A program made the position numbers and the translations under genes. Positions 55,129 through 64,000 of a stretch of 64,000 bases of DNA are shown one piece after another. This stretch comes from Planktothrix agardhii NIES-204 (lineage in GTDB: Bacteria; Cyanobacteriota; Cyanobacteriia; Cyanobacteriales; Microcoleaceae). The stretch lies in contig AP017991.1 in assembly GCA_003609755.1 (NCBI GenBank), positions 1,319,501-1,383,500 of the forward strand, given 5' to 3'. The notes under the pieces are model-generated. The model saw only the letters and a program-made list of their open reading frames with translations, searched no databases and was not told the DNA's origin. Position 1 is the stretch's first letter. The number at the start of each line of letters is the position of its first letter.

Positions 55129-55728
55129 TTACTGATTACTGATTACTAAATTACCCTGTCTTAGAATTTTCCATTGACCATTGCTTTGCCATTTTACCAC
55201 CGTTGAAGGAATAGTTGATGGGATGATAGTTGGATCAAATTCCGAGGAAAATAACGTGAAAACATCGGGAAATTGAGTATTAATTTCAGCCATTGTTAAC
55301 AGGGGCGGTTGTCCTGATAAATTAGCGCTAGTGGTTGCCATCGGGCCAGTGCGGGCTAAAATAGATTCAGCGATCACACAATTCGGAACCCTTACCCCAA
55401 TTGTAGACGGATCAGCCGGATTCATTGCCGGAGAAACTTTTTCAGAAGCAGGTAATACCAAAGTTAAGGCTCCGGGCCAATACTGTTGGGCGATACTTTT
55501 CCAAACTAATAATTCTTCAACTGTCCCATTCACATAAGGCCATAATGTTTCCGGTGTGGCGGCCATTAATATTAATGGTTTATCTTGACTCCTTTGTTTC
55601 GTCTGAAAAATCAATTCCGCCCGATCGGGACGGGTGGCTAAAGCGGGTACAGTGTCCGTTGGGAAACTAACCACACCCTCACCAGCAATTGCCATATCAA
55701 TTAGAGCATCAACAGAGACTTGAACCAT
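55129..55728 (-). CDS. tsaC: L-threonylcarbamoyladenylate synthase (TsaC/YrdC family)
   Basis: Makes threonylcarbamoyl-AMP from threonine, bicarbonate and ATP, the first step of the t6A37 tRNA modification. The 199 residues have SFPTDTVPALA near 21, KPLILMA near 49, WPGALTLVLP near 84, IGVRVPNC near 110 and MATTSANLSGQPP near 130, the full YrdC set. The last few codons (VISNQ) are encoded by TTACTGATTACTGAT repeat. The start overlaps the end of prmC by 28 bases, so the two are translationally linked. Substrate range is inferred from the family. Confidence 0.93.
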   Translation of the reverse strand: MVQVSVDALIDMAIAGEGVVSFPTDTVPALATRPDRAELIFQTKQRSQDKPLILMAATPETLWPYVNGTVEELLVWKSIAQQYWPGALTLVLPASEKVSPAMNPADPSTIGVRVPNCVIAESILARTGPMATTSANLSGQPPLLTMAEINTQFPDVFTLFSSEFDPTIIPSTIPSTVVKWQSNGQWKILRQGNLVISNQ

Positions 55729-56642
55729 AGATTTGAATCATAATGAAGAGATCTGTTTTTCTTATAAGCTATAACAAAACGATCAAATCCCGCTAAGTCA
55801 GGAATAATTTTAATCCCAGAGTAACTTCCTTGAGCCTCTAACAACCTGGCAACCCCTTCTCCTTGTCCTGCCATCATTTCGACAATCCAAACCCCTCCAG
55901 GGCGCAAATAATGGGGTGCAGTTTCTACTAAATAGCGAATACAATCAAAACCATCGTCACCACCATCTAAGGCTAAAGTTGGCTCATGTTGGGCAACTTC
56001 CGGTTGCAAAGTCGGAATAATATCAGAGGGAATATAGGGAGGGTTAGATACCATTCCCGTTAGTTGTCCTTTTAAGAATTGTAGCGGTTCCCACCAAGAC
56101 CCGTGATGGAATTGGATACGGCTACTTAAACCTGTGGTTTCAGCGTTAGATTCAGCGATCGCCAAAGCCTCTAAACTGGTATCTACACCATGAATTTCAG
56201 CCGTTGGAAAACTATCAGCCAAACCCAGAGCGATCGCACCACTTCCCGTCCCCAAATCCACCCAAATCCCACTATTATCAATATTTTCAATAGCAGATAC
56301 AGCTAAATCAATAATTAACTCCGTTTCAGGACGAGGAATCAGAACCTGCGGAGACACCTTTAACGTAAAATGACGCCAGTAAGTTCTCCCCGCAAGATAT
56401 TGCAAAGGTATACGCTCAGTCAAGCGTCGTTGCCACAGTTGAGTTAATTCCGACCAAGGAACTAGAAGGGGAATCGCAGGTTGTTGTTTGAAGGCTTGTA
56501 AACGTAGAGTTAACCGATCCAAACCCCCTAACTCTTGGAGAAACCAGTGAATTTCATTAGGGGAAACCCCAAAGGCGGCACATTCAGCATGAGCCTGTTC
56601 AATCCACCCTTGCAGTTGCCAACCCGATATCGTTTCCCCCAT
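55701..56642 (-). CDS. prmC: Release factor glutamine methyltransferase PrmC
   Basis: Methylates the Gln of the GGQ motif of peptide-chain release factors RF1 and RF2. The signature NPPYIPSDI near 203 and the SAM-binding VDLGTGSGAIAL near 131 are present, as is PRPETELIIDLAV near 105. The ATG at 56642 has GAGGAA 6 bases upstream, which decides the start over an in-frame TTG at 56666. The C-terminal 15-25 residues look non-native and overlap tsaC. It lies 24 bases after the Tic22 gene on the same strand. Confidence 0.93.
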   Translation of the reverse strand: MGETISGWQLQGWIEQAHAECAAFGVSPNEIHWFLQELGGLDRLTLRLQAFKQQPAIPLLVPWSELTQLWQRRLTERIPLQYLAGRTYWRHFTLKVSPQVLIPRPETELIIDLAVSAIENIDNSGIWVDLGTGSGAIALGLADSFPTAEIHGVDTSLEALAIAESNAETTGLSSRIQFHHGSWWEPLQFLKGQLTGMVSNPPYIPSDIIPTLQPEVAQHEPTLALDGGDDGFDCIRYLVETAPHYLRPGGVWIVEMMAGQGEGVARLLEAQGSYSGIKIIPDLAGFDRFVIAYKKNRSLHYDSNLWFKSLLML

Positions 56643-56666
56643 GATAGTTTCCTCGGATTGATTCAA

Positions 56667-57461
56667 TTAACGAGGGGCGGGGGCGGGGGCGGGTTGATTT
56701 TTTTGTAAATACTCCAAAGTTTCACGAGGCGGAATCAAGACAACCCGATTTAAGAATTGGTCATTATCTTTTTTCAAAGCATCCAACAACCCTTCCAGGT
56801 TAACCACATCAATTTTTACGTTAGAGATTAAATCAGGCTGTTGAGTTTTAAATTGAGTCAACATATTTTGCAGATCCTCTTTGTAGAAGAACATTGGGAT
56901 CACCTGTTCATTACCATTTTGAATCGTCAGATAGCCATTATCCGGCCCACCCTTAGCAATAAACAACGGAACACCGTTAAACTCGCTTACACCTTGTCCA
57001 TTTTCTTGTAAAACAGTCTTGGCTAAATCCACTTGTTTTTGTACCGGGACGTAGGCAAACTGAACTTCATCCGCCGAACCCTGACCTTGTTGGCTCATCC
57101 GGTATACTTCCCCCAGGGAAACCGTGGTGACTTGAATAGTCGAAGCCAATTTGGGGTCACGACTTTTTAAGCGATCGATAAAGGCCACAGCATCCGTGCG
57201 ACTAATAAACACACCCGCGACCGCAGCTTTTTTATCTCCCTGGGGTACAGTCGCAACTAAAGGGGCTCCCTGGGTATCAGTAATCGTAAAAACTGGAATC
57301 GAACGAAGTTTTTCTAGAATTTGGTTTTCTGGAATTGCATAAGCTGGCTCAGTTCCCACCGGAATCAAGCTAAATAAACGTAATCCCGAATCAGGACTTA
57401 GTAAAAACGTACCGCCCACAGCTCCCAATACCGCGCCCAAACGAACAATTGATCTGATCAT
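56667..57461 (-). CDS. tic22: Tic22-like protein
   Basis: A 264-residue periplasmic protein of the Tic22 family, related to the chloroplast import factor and thought to be a chaperone for outer-membrane biogenesis in cyanobacteria. It has a signal peptide (hydrophobic residues 5-21), then two Tic22-like halves beginning IPVFTITDTQGAPLVA and VPLFIAKGGPDNGYL, each with FISRTDA/FFYKEDL-like helices. The C-terminus is Pro/Ala-rich (PAPAPAPR). It is the first of three close genes with prmC and tsaC. Confidence 0.88.
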   Translation of the reverse strand: MIRSIVRLGAVLGAVGGTFLLSPDSGLRLFSLIPVGTEPAYAIPENQILEKLRSIPVFTITDTQGAPLVATVPQGDKKAAVAGVFISRTDAVAFIDRLKSRDPKLASTIQVTTVSLGEVYRMSQQGQGSADEVQFAYVPVQKQVDLAKTVLQENGQGVSEFNGVPLFIAKGGPDNGYLTIQNGNEQVIPMFFYKEDLQNMLTQFKTQQPDLISNVKIDVVNLEGLLDALKKDNDQFLNRVVLIPPRETLEYLQKNQPAPAPAPR

Positions 57462-57754
57462 GTTTCCAAATTTTGAATTAAATATTTTTTAGATTGCAGA
57501 TGCAGTGTGTACCACTGAACCCAGGGGGATGCAGTAGGAGTAACGCTAAACACAGAACCCGGGTCATGTTGACCACCGATAAGTTGCACTGACGATAAAG
57601 GAGTTGTTTTTCTCCCCAAAATCTCAAGAAATATCAACCAGAGAAAATTTTAATCCAAGTCAGCCTGCCCCTTAAACATGACCCATCCTAACACACCGAT
57701 CACGGGATGGACAAAAAGAATCAAGACTAATCAAAACCAAGTTAAAATTTAGAA

Positions 57755-57828
57755 TCGGGATGACAGGATTCGAACCTGCGGCATCCTGCTCCCAAAGCAG
57801 GCGCGCTACCAAGCTGCGCTACATCCCG
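57755..57828 (-). tRNA. tRNA-Pro (anticodon TGG)
   Basis: Minus-strand cloverleaf: acceptor CGGGATG/CATCCCG, discriminator A at 57755, T loop GTTCGAATC, anticodon stem CCTGC/GCAGG with loop TTTGGGA, so the anticodon is TGG. CCA is not encoded. The preceding 293 bases (57462-57754) contain no gene or repeat I can identify. Confidence 0.97.
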
Positions 57829-57980
57829 TTTAATCTTTTCTGAGTATAACCTAGATTTACACAAATTGGATTAAAAATTGCAAAATTGATTCAGAAGAAG
57901 CTAGGGTCGGTTGTCTGTTGTCGGTTATCAGTTATTTGTTCACACCTCCATACCTCAACACCTCAACCGCCAACCCAGGC

Positions 57981-58532
57981 TTAATCTGGATACCAGAACA
58001 TTCCTTTGATCCCCTCTGGATCGGATATAAAACCCAAATTTCGGTAAAAATCCACAACATGAGGGTCAGCAAATAGAGTAATGTTGCTGATATCATCGCT
58101 ACGGAGTTTTTTGATGATAAATTTCATCAGGGCTTTACCCATACCCTTATTCTGGAAATCTGGGTGAACAACCACATCCCAGAGCGTAGCATTAAAAGCA
58201 TGATCGGATGTAGCCCTAGCAAAACCAATCAGCCGTCGCTGATTCCCTCGAATTTGCCACATAGAAACTACAAGGAAACTATACTGAATGGCTTTTTTAA
58301 CTTTACGCAGGGGCCGCCGAGACCAACCGACTGCATTGCAAAGTTCTTCCAATTCATATAAATCAATGTCCCGATCGGTACTAAAAAAAATGCGACCATT
58401 ATTACTTGATGACGGGCGAGAGTTTAGGGATACGGACTCCTCGCCTCCACCCTCATACCCCTCATACTCCACCTGGCAGGAGGACGAGGAGGAGGACTCT
58501 GAACTGCTAAACAAGTTTTTCCAAAAACCCAT
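57981..58532 (-). CDS. GNAT family N-acetyltransferase
   Basis: A 183-residue acetyltransferase. The N-terminus [11 protein letters not shown] is followed by a very Ser-rich stretch (about 8-20), an acidic linker and a GNAT fold (about 60-183) with the acetyl-CoA loop QNKGMGKAL near 138, a WDVVVHPDF strand before it and DFYRNLGF near 170. It resembles cyanobacterial proteins related to plant chloroplast GNATs; lysine or N-terminal acetylation of proteins is possible. Starts farther upstream would run into the divergent gene at 58606, so the ATG at 58532 is used. Confidence 0.85.
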   Translation of the reverse strand: MGFWKNLFSSSESSSSSSCQVEYEGYEGGGEESVSLNSRPSSSNNGRIFFSTDRDIDLYELEELCNAVGWSRRPLRKVKKAIQYSFLVVSMWQIRGNQRRLIGFARATSDHAFNATLWDVVVHPDFQNKGMGKALMKFIIKKLRSDDISNITLFADPHVVDFYRNLGFISDPEGIKGMFWYPD

Positions 58533-58605
58533 GCAGGCGTAGTTAAGGTAATAGATTTTCAATGAACGTATTAGATAGTATATCTCCCGTACCTTCACCT
58601 CAATT

Positions 58606-59331
58606 ATGGCTCCGGGCTTAAAATCCTCAACTTTAGAACTCCTAAAACGCTTCAATCGGGCGTTTCCACAGTTTTATGAGCAATTTGTCAGTAGTGAAAT
58701 TCAATTGCAAAATCTTAAACTAGCCTATCAAGTTTACCAAACCAAGCAGGCTGTTATTGAAATTCAGCCGGACAGTAACAAAAGTGTCCTCCATTTTTCC
58801 TATCGGAATCAATCATTTTTACTCAGCGATATTTTTGGGGTTTTGGCGGCCTATGGCTTGACAATTCATAGTCTGAGTTTGTATGGCCAAATTTATCCGC
58901 CGATGTTGGTGTTTATTAAGTTAGTGGTTTCTCGTGGAGGAAAAGCTCTCACGGATAAAACCTCGGAAAATGTTTGTCGGGCCGTGCGAGAAGCCTTGGC
59001 GGGACATTTTGAGGTGGAAGAAATGTTGGCGGTGGAATTTAACCTGGATGCTGGGTTAGAGGATGTGGCCACAGAATTTTATGTTGACCCGGTATTTCAT
59101 CTCCCGGCGTTATTAATTGAAGCGGATAACCAACCGGGATTATTTTATAAAGTTATGTATGCGATTTGGCAGGAGGATTTATTGGTGGTGAATGCTAATT
59201 TGTTAGTTTGGCGGGGACGCACCCGGTTAATTTTATATTTATTGGGGCCAAATGAAAGTTTGATTCCTGAATATCTTGGTCAAAAAATTGCCGAGGGAAT
59301 GCGACAACGGTTAATGGGAGAACGATTTTAA
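58606..59331 (+). CDS. ACT-like domain protein
   Basis: A 241-residue protein with two ACT-like regions: about 45-120 ([27 protein letters not shown], shown in parts, with the I/L-x-D-x-x-G start) and 155-235 ([26 protein letters not shown]). These resemble the tandem ACT domains of GlnD and bind small ligands such as amino acids. No catalytic domain is present. It is conserved in cyanobacteria to my knowledge but not named. The methyltransferase gene starts 12 bases after its stop. Confidence 0.7.
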   Translation: MAPGLKSSTLELLKRFNRAFPQFYEQFVSSEIQLQNLKLAYQVYQTKQAVIEIQPDSNKSVLHFSYRNQSFLLSDIFGVLAAYGLTIHSLSLYGQIYPPMLVFIKLVVSRGGKALTDKTSENVCRAVREALAGHFEVEEMLAVEFNLDAGLEDVATEFYVDPVFHLPALLIEADNQPGLFYKVMYAIWQEDLLVVNANLLVWRGRTRLILYLLGPNESLIPEYLGQKIAEGMRQRLMGERF

Positions 59332-59343
59332 ACAGTTATTTTC

Positions 59344-60258
59344 ATGATTACTGCTGTCGATTTATTTAGTGGTTGTGGTGGTCTATCTCTGGGTTTTCAG
59401 CAAGCAGGAATTGAGATATTAGCAGCCATTGACAATAATCGTGTTTTCTTAGAGGTCTATCAAGCAAATTTTGATCATTTAGCTATTTTACAAGACCTCA
59501 CAGATGAAGTTGCAGCCATCAAAATTATCCAACAACTTGCTCCTGAAATGATCATTGGTGGCCCCCCATGTCAAGATTTTTCTAGTGCTGGCAAACTTAA
59601 TATAAATGGTAGTAGAGCTAATTTAACTTATAACTTTGCTAATATTGTTTGTGCCATTAAACCTAAATGGTTTGTTATGGAAAATGTGCCAAGAATAACT
59701 AAAAGTCCGATTCTGACACAAATATCTGAGCAGTTTTTGAACAATGGTTATGGTTTATCTGCCATTGTTTTAAATGCGTCTTTTTGTAATACACCCCAAT
59801 CGCGATCGCGTTTTTTTTTAATAGGTGAACTTGCAGGTAAAAATAATGCTTTGGTAGATTTATTAAAATTGGGTTTATCCAAAAAACCAATGACAATTAG
59901 AGATTATCTTGGGGATAGATTAAATCTTCAATATTATTATAGACATCCCAGAAGCTATGCTCGACGAGGGATATTTTCTATTGATGAACCCAGTCCCACC
60001 ATTAGAGGAGTTAATCGTCCGATACCACCCAACTATAAACTCCATAGTGGTGATCCGCAAGATATTGATCTACATACTATCAGACCTTTATCTACTATAG
60101 AACGGAGTTATATTCAAACCTTCCCCGATTCTTTTAAATTTTTGGGAACTAAAACCAATTTAGAACAAATGATCGGAAATTCCGTTCCTGTGAATTTGGC
60201 TTTTTTTGTCGCTTCTACCCTTTTGAAATATATATGTCAAGGTATTGATCCGGGTTGA
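59344..60258 (+). CDS. DNA (cytosine-5-)-methyltransferase
   Basis: A compact C5 methyltransferase of 304 residues with motifs I (VDLFSGCGGLSLGF), IV (GGPPCQDFSSAGK near 74, catalytic Cys), VI (MENVPR near 113), VIII (QSRSRFFLIGE near 153) and X (GNSVPVNLAFF near 277). The target-recognition region is short. Recognition sequence is unknown. No restriction endonuclease or Vsr repair gene is adjacent, so it is an orphan here; it could be a housekeeping methylase. tRNA-Leu follows on the opposite strand 9 bases after its end. Confidence 0.93.
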   Translation: MITAVDLFSGCGGLSLGFQQAGIEILAAIDNNRVFLEVYQANFDHLAILQDLTDEVAAIKIIQQLAPEMIIGGPPCQDFSSAGKLNINGSRANLTYNFANIVCAIKPKWFVMENVPRITKSPILTQISEQFLNNGYGLSAIVLNASFCNTPQSRSRFFLIGELAGKNNALVDLLKLGLSKKPMTIRDYLGDRLNLQYYYRHPRSYARRGIFSIDEPSPTIRGVNRPIPPNYKLHSGDPQDIDLHTIRPLSTIERSYIQTFPDSFKFLGTKTNLEQMIGNSVPVNLAFFVASTLLKYICQGIDPG

Positions 60259-60267
60259 AAATAATAA

Positions 60268-60349
60268 TGCGGATGGCGAGACTCGAACTCGCAAGGACAA
60301 AGCCACACGCCCCTCAAACGTGCGCGTATACCAATTCCGCCACATCCGC
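60268..60349 (-). tRNA. tRNA-Leu (anticodon GAG)
   Basis: Minus-strand class II tRNA: acceptor GCGGATG/CATCCGC with A at 60268, T loop GTTCGAGTC, a variable arm after the anticodon stem, and anticodon loop TTGAGGG closed by CACGT/GCGTG, giving GAG (leucine CUC/CUU). CCA is not encoded. Confidence 0.93.
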
Positions 60350-60523
60350 TTATGAACACTGCGTTTAATCTTGCAGTCAACTTACTAATATAGCACAGCT
60401 TCCTCAACCTGTCACCCCTTTTCTAAAATTTTTTTCAGATCCGGCAAATTTGGGGTTGGTAGTGGTACTGAAAGTCTATTCCCATAGCAAGATAGGCTTG
60501 AAAGGAAGATTTCTTCAGCAATC

Positions 60524-62347
60524 TTACCGTTTTAATAATACCTTTACTTTAATTCTAATTAATTGATAATCTCCCTGATCCTGCAACAATTGATAATCAG
60601 AATATTGTAATCCTAGTTTAGCTATATCTTTGGGTCTGGTGATAATTAAAATCGTGTCAACGGGAGTATTTACAGGAAATAATTTTAATAATCTTTGCTG
60701 AATATTATAGGTCATAAACTCTATGTTTTGTTGGGTATAATAGACCAAACTAGGTCTAAAGACCCCAATCACTAATAGGGGTTCATTCGGTTGATGAACT
60801 TGACGAACTGTGGTTGATAATTGTCTGAGGGGTAAGTGTCGTTGAGTATCTAATAATTGACCTACAGGTAAAGCTACTAAAGCCATAAATGCAAAGAATC
60901 CTAGGGCATTTCCCGCCCAAACTGCCCGTCGCCATTGAGGTTTAATCAGACAATAGAGAGTAATTCCACTAGCAATCAACCAGATAATTCCTGATACCGT
61001 TGTTAAATGACTGCTTTCTAATAATTGGGAAAAATTGGGGGTATCATCTCCGACTAATTTAGGACTAATAAAACTAGCGATCGCTAATATCAACAACACC
61101 AGAATATTTACAAAACCTGTGATTAAAAATGGTAGAGAAATTTTAGGATGTTCAGACTCAATATTATTTTGTTGATTTCCCCATAAACTAATTAAAATCA
61201 CGCCCGCAGGAATCGAGGGTAAGATATAACTAGGTAATTTCGTCGCTGAAAGACTAAAAAATACAAAGATAATTACCAACCAAAATAGAGCAAATAAGCC
61301 CAAATGTTGAGACCGATCTTGCGATCGCCAATCTTGGATTTGCCAAAATTTAACCTGATAAATTGCTATAGGTAAATACACCGACCAAGGTAATAAAGCC
61401 ACTAAAATTACTGGAAAATAATAAAACCAAGGGCCAGGATGATTACTGACAACACTGGTAAAGCGTGCAAAATTATGATGTCCAAAAAATGTGTTTAAAT
61501 AGGCTTGACCATTAGCCATAGTCACTAAAACAAACCAAGGGACAGCAATAATTAAAAATACCAAACTTCCCTTAATTAACTGCATTTCCCAGATAACTTT
61601 TTGCCATTGTTTTGTATAAATCAGAAACCCCCCAATAATCAAAATCGGTAAGACAATTCCAATCGGCCCTTTAGCTAAAACTGCTAAAGCTGCAAAACTA
61701 TAAAATATAAAATACCAGCCTTTTTGTTGGCGAGTTTTAGGTTGAGCATAAGCTAAGAAAAATGCTAATAATGAAATCGTCATACAGGAGGCTAGAAGCA
61801 TATCAGAAACCCCCGCCCGTCCCCAAGCAATCCAAGCCGGATTTAAGGTCATCATTGCCATTCCCCACCACGCTCCCCCCCCTATATCCCCCCGTAGACG
61901 GGTGGAATTGAAGGGGGAGCAGGTGCGAGCAGATTCCGTTTCTAAAGATATCAACCCACCGAAATAACGCAGGGTATAAAATACTAAAAAGGTAGATAAT
62001 ATTGCGGCTATGGCTGAAGGTAATCGTGCCCCCCATTCATTTACTCCAACGGTTTGAAAAGCGATTACTATTAACCAATAAATTAAGGGCGGTTTATCAA
62101 AGCGAGTTTCCCCATTCCAATAGGGGGTAATCCAATCTCCTGTTAGGTGCATTTGTCGGGCGGCTTCGACAAACATCGGTTCAGTTTTATCAATTAAACC
62201 AATATCGCCTAAATGACTTAAAAATGCGATCGCACTTAACAAAAATAATCCTAAAATAGAAATGCCCCAAGTCAGCTTAGGGTAGTTTTCCCAGGATTCC
62301 CAAATTGTTTTAAAGTATGAATTAAATTCTGATTTTTTACTATTCAT
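60524..62347 (-). CDS. GT39-family (ArnT/PMT-like) glycosyltransferase
   Basis: A polytopic membrane glycosyltransferase of 607 residues using a polyprenyl-phosphate sugar donor. The N-terminal loop has the family motif LIDKTEPMFVEAARQM near 50 and WNGETRFDKPPLIYWLI near 78, followed by about ten membrane helices and a soluble C-terminus. About 140-155 is an in-frame repeat insertion. The acceptor (lipid, polysaccharide or protein) is unknown. It overlaps the upstream PAP2 gene by four bases (ATGA), which fits a shared pathway: the phosphatase could recycle polyprenyl pyrophosphate. Confidence 0.88.
   Translation of the reverse strand: MNSKKSEFNSYFKTIWESWENYPKLTWGISILGLFLLSAIAFLSHLGDIGLIDKTEPMFVEAARQMHLTGDWITPYWNGETRFDKPPLIYWLIVIAFQTVGVNEWGARLPSAIAAILSTFLVFYTLRYFGGLISLETESARTCSPFNSTRLRGDIGGGAWWGMAMMTLNPAWIAWGRAGVSDMLLASCMTISLLAFFLAYAQPKTRQQKGWYFIFYSFAALAVLAKGPIGIVLPILIIGGFLIYTKQWQKVIWEMQLIKGSLVFLIIAVPWFVLVTMANGQAYLNTFFGHHNFARFTSVVSNHPGPWFYYFPVILVALLPWSVYLPIAIYQVKFWQIQDWRSQDRSQHLGLFALFWLVIIFVFFSLSATKLPSYILPSIPAGVILISLWGNQQNNIESEHPKISLPFLITGFVNILVLLILAIASFISPKLVGDDTPNFSQLLESSHLTTVSGIIWLIASGITLYCLIKPQWRRAVWAGNALGFFAFMALVALPVGQLLDTQRHLPLRQLSTTVRQVHQPNEPLLVIGVFRPSLVYYTQQNIEFMTYNIQQRLLKLFPVNTPVDTILIITRPKDIAKLGLQYSDYQLLQDQGDYQLIRIKVKVLLKR
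61872..61920 (-). repeat. In-frame GC-rich palindromic insertion in the GT39 gene
   Basis: GCTCCCCC and GGGGGAGC bound this segment, with an inner CCCCCCGT...ACGGG hairpin. It encodes an out-of-character SPFNSTRLRGDIGGG peptide between a membrane helix and the next conserved block. It resembles cyanobacterial intergenic repeats and keeps the frame open. Confidence 0.65.
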
Positions 62348-63015
62348 GATTCTCTCAATTTTTGATTTTCACGGGAAACTTTTAACCAAGCTAAACTAAT
62401 CGTTAAACAGATATAGCCTAAACCATAACCTGCCAGAATATCGCTAGGCCAATGACATCTTAAATAAACGCTACTAAACCCAATAATTATTAACCAGATT
62501 GTAGCGAATCCATAAATATAGGGAGTCGATTTTGGATAACGTTCTGCGAGAAGATAAGCTATAAGAAAATAAAACAAAATATTCCCCGTCGCATGACCAC
62601 TAGGAAAACTTCTACCCACAGATTTTACGAGTCGATCCAAAGGGCGACTACGCTCAATCATTGGCTTGAGAATTCTATCGACTAAAATTAAAATTCCCAA
62701 GGTGGAAAAAGCTAACACTTTGGCTTCAATCCAATACCGTTTCCAGGCTAAAAAGACCAAGGTTAAAGCCACAATTACCGCCGTTCCTTTTACCCCAGTT
62801 AATAAATAGAAAAATCTAAAAAAATCATCCCAACTATCAGGAAAAATTTGATGGGGAACTTGAATTAAAATTTGGTCTAAAGCTAAATTCTCATTAACCG
62901 AGACTCGAATCGACAGTAAAATAAATGCACATAAAATAGCTAAACAAATCCAGAGTTGCCGTTGAGGAATTGCTTTTTTAAACGCAATTAATTGATGAGT
63001 TAAGGTTAAACGCAT
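62344..63015 (-). CDS. PAP2-type membrane phosphatase
   Basis: A 223-residue membrane phosphatase of the PAP2 family (lipid phosphate or undecaprenyl-pyrophosphate phosphatase). The three-part active site is complete: KPMIERSRP near 114, SFPSGHATG near 135 and SSVYLRCHWPSDILAGY near 179, on about six membrane helices. Its ATGA stop/start overlaps the GT39 gene, so the two are coupled. It starts 172 bases from the divergent PPK2 gene. Confidence 0.92.
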   Translation of the reverse strand: MRLTLTHQLIAFKKAIPQRQLWICLAILCAFILLSIRVSVNENLALDQILIQVPHQIFPDSWDDFFRFFYLLTGVKGTAVIVALTLVFLAWKRYWIEAKVLAFSTLGILILVDRILKPMIERSRPLDRLVKSVGRSFPSGHATGNILFYFLIAYLLAERYPKSTPYIYGFATIWLIIIGFSSVYLRCHWPSDILAGYGLGYICLTISLAWLKVSRENQKLRES

Positions 63016-63187
63016 TATTTTTTACGTTTACAGATCAGCAGTTAAGCAACTTTTGATTATACAATAAGTTGAAATACTGGGTCAATGCGAAAAAAAACAG
63101 AAGTTAAAAAAGTTGTTTAGGTTTTCAAGGTATCGGAGAAAAAGAACTAGAATATCTAATTAGAACTTCATTAGGATGGGAGAGTCT

Positions 63188-64000
63188 ATGCTAGATACAC
63201 TAGATATAACCTTATCACTGGACAAAGAAAGCTACAAAAGCCAAATAGAGGCTTTAATGAAGGAGTTGCGATCGCTTCAGCATACCTGTCGAGAAAAAAA
63301 ATTACCAATTATTATTGTTTTAGAAGGTTGGGCCTCCGCCGGAAAAGGGGGACTGGTGAAGAAAATGGTCGGATATATGGACCCGAGAGGATTTGCCGTC
63401 CATCCCATTTGGCCATCAACCAATGAAGAATCCCGCTATCCTTTTCTCTGGAGGTTTTGGCAGAAATTACCCCCCCAGGGCAGTATTGGTATTTTTTACC
63501 ATAGTTGGTATACCTATGTTTTAGAGGATCGTTTATTTGGACGCCTGGAAAAACAGGAAGTCCCAATGGCGATGCGACAAATTAACGCCTTTGAACGTCA
63601 ACTGGCGGACGATGGGGCGGTGATGGTGAAATTTTGGATACATTTGAGCAAAAAAGAAATTAAACAACGCCTGAAAAAAGCCTCAGAAGACGAGTTAGAA
63701 GCTTGGCGGGTGCGTCCTGAAGATTGGCAACAGGCCAAAAATTATGATACCTATAGAAGTCTAGCGGAAGAAATGGTAATTCATACCGGGACAGGTTCCG
63801 CCCCCTGGACATTAGTAGAGGGAGATTGTAAACGCTGGGCCAGGGTGAAGGTATTATCAACGGTAGTGGCATCAATTAAAGAAGCCTTAGACCGTTTAAA
63901 TATTCAGTTACCCCCCGTATTTACACCCTCCCAAACCCATTTAGAACCCACGGAACCCCACCCCCTAGCGGCGGTAAATCTGAAAGTTACTTTATCTCCA
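63188..64000 (+). CDS. PPK2-family polyphosphate kinase/phosphotransferase (5' part)
   Basis: Phosphotransfer between polyphosphate and nucleotides (polyP:AMP or polyP:NDP). The frame is open for 271 codons and runs off the window. It shows the PPK2 Walker A EGWASAGKGGLVKK near 45, DPRGFAVHPIWPS, FWQKLPPQGSIGIFYHSWY (in parts) and the WI/lid region ending DYDTYRS-like NYDTYRSLAEEMV. GGGAG lies before the ATG. At 271 codons without a stop it may be the two-domain (PAP-type) form; only the first domain is certain. Confidence 0.92.
   Translation, partial: MLDTLDITLSLDKESYKSQIEALMKELRSLQHTCREKKLPIIIVLEGWASAGKGGLVKKMVGYMDPRGFAVHPIWPSTNEESRYPFLWRFWQKLPPQGSIGIFYHSWYTYVLEDRLFGRLEKQEVPMAMRQINAFERQLADDGAVMVKFWIHLSKKEIKQRLKKASEDELEAWRVRPEDWQQAKNYDTYRSLAEEMVIHTGTGSAPWTLVEGDCKRWARVKVLSTVVASIKEALDRLNIQLPPVFTPSQTHLEPTEPHPLAAVNLKVTLSP

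Noticed and set aside
58533-58655. N-terminal extension of the GNAT gene
   Set aside because: It overlaps the divergent ACT gene start and the family N-terminus MGFWKNLF begins at 58532.

Overview
The window is a piece of a cyanobacterial chromosome, most likely from a filamentous Oscillatoriales-type organism (Planktothrix/Oscillatoria-like; the genus is inference). Evidence: cytochrome c6 beside a BlaI/BlaR-type (PetR/PetP-like) regulator pair, a Tic22-like protein, Calvin-cycle-type class II aldolase, HypD, a PEP-CTERM protein, pentapeptide and RTX proteins, paired FtsH proteases, AT-rich DNA dotted with the HIP1 octamer GCGATCGC, and many short tandem and palindromic intergenic repeats (7-bp STRRs, AAGCCC...GGGCTT palindromes, MITE-like inverted repeats). 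No phage, plasmid, rRNA or CRISPR locus was seen.

Layout. 1-6850: end of an unknown gene, a mutarotase, tRNA-Lys, a stand-alone EVE-DUF262-HNH nuclease (probable modified-DNA restriction), fructose-bisphosphate aldolase, a membrane histidine kinase and an RTX protein. 7045-17117: a DICT/degenerate HD-GYP protein, pentapeptide and TPR proteins, a glyoxalase-fold protein, RodA with three envelope genes behind it, then petJ followed by a petR-petP-like pair. 17184-21515: hypD, purA, a repeat-rich gap with 17 perfect copies of a 13-bp unit, and an adenosine-deaminase-family gene. 21570-27538: a partner-switching set (RsbW-like kinase, REC-PP2C phosphatase, STAS antagonist), an HTH/GrpE-like gene, two dead TnpB elements, an orphan VapB antitoxin remnant and dps. 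27894-31820: two adjacent ftsH paralogues.

31881-39688 (minus strand) is the most unusual block: DUF29, then a 1396-residue CHAT protease-nSTAND ATPase-WD40 protein with 14 nearly identical WD repeats, then a 707-residue caspase-family protease, then a small protein with a hydrophobic C-terminal half. Architecture and order suggest a sensor-protease-effector conflict or cell-death module. 39858-47033: a GldA-like dehydrogenase, an aminotransferase, a MidA-like methyltransferase, a PEP-CTERM protein, a Rossmann dehydrogenase and a repeat-rich membrane protein. 47267-50371: ureE-F-G-D-A with ureB and ureC absent. 50521-58532 (minus): HtrA protease, a third dead TnpB element, SpoIID-like protein, a histidine-kinase relative without a recognisable ATP site, TsaC, PrmC, Tic22, tRNA-Pro and a GNAT. 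58606-64000: an ACT-like protein, an orphan cytosine-5 DNA methyltransferase, tRNA-Leu, a GT39 glycosyltransferase overlapping a PAP2 phosphatase, and the start of a PPK2-type kinase cut by the window edge.

Two genes (the CHAT-WD40 gene and the GT39 gene) carry GC-rich palindromic repeats inserted in frame. Two of the three TnpB relics keep a matching right end, so guide-RNA-like ends may outlive the proteins.
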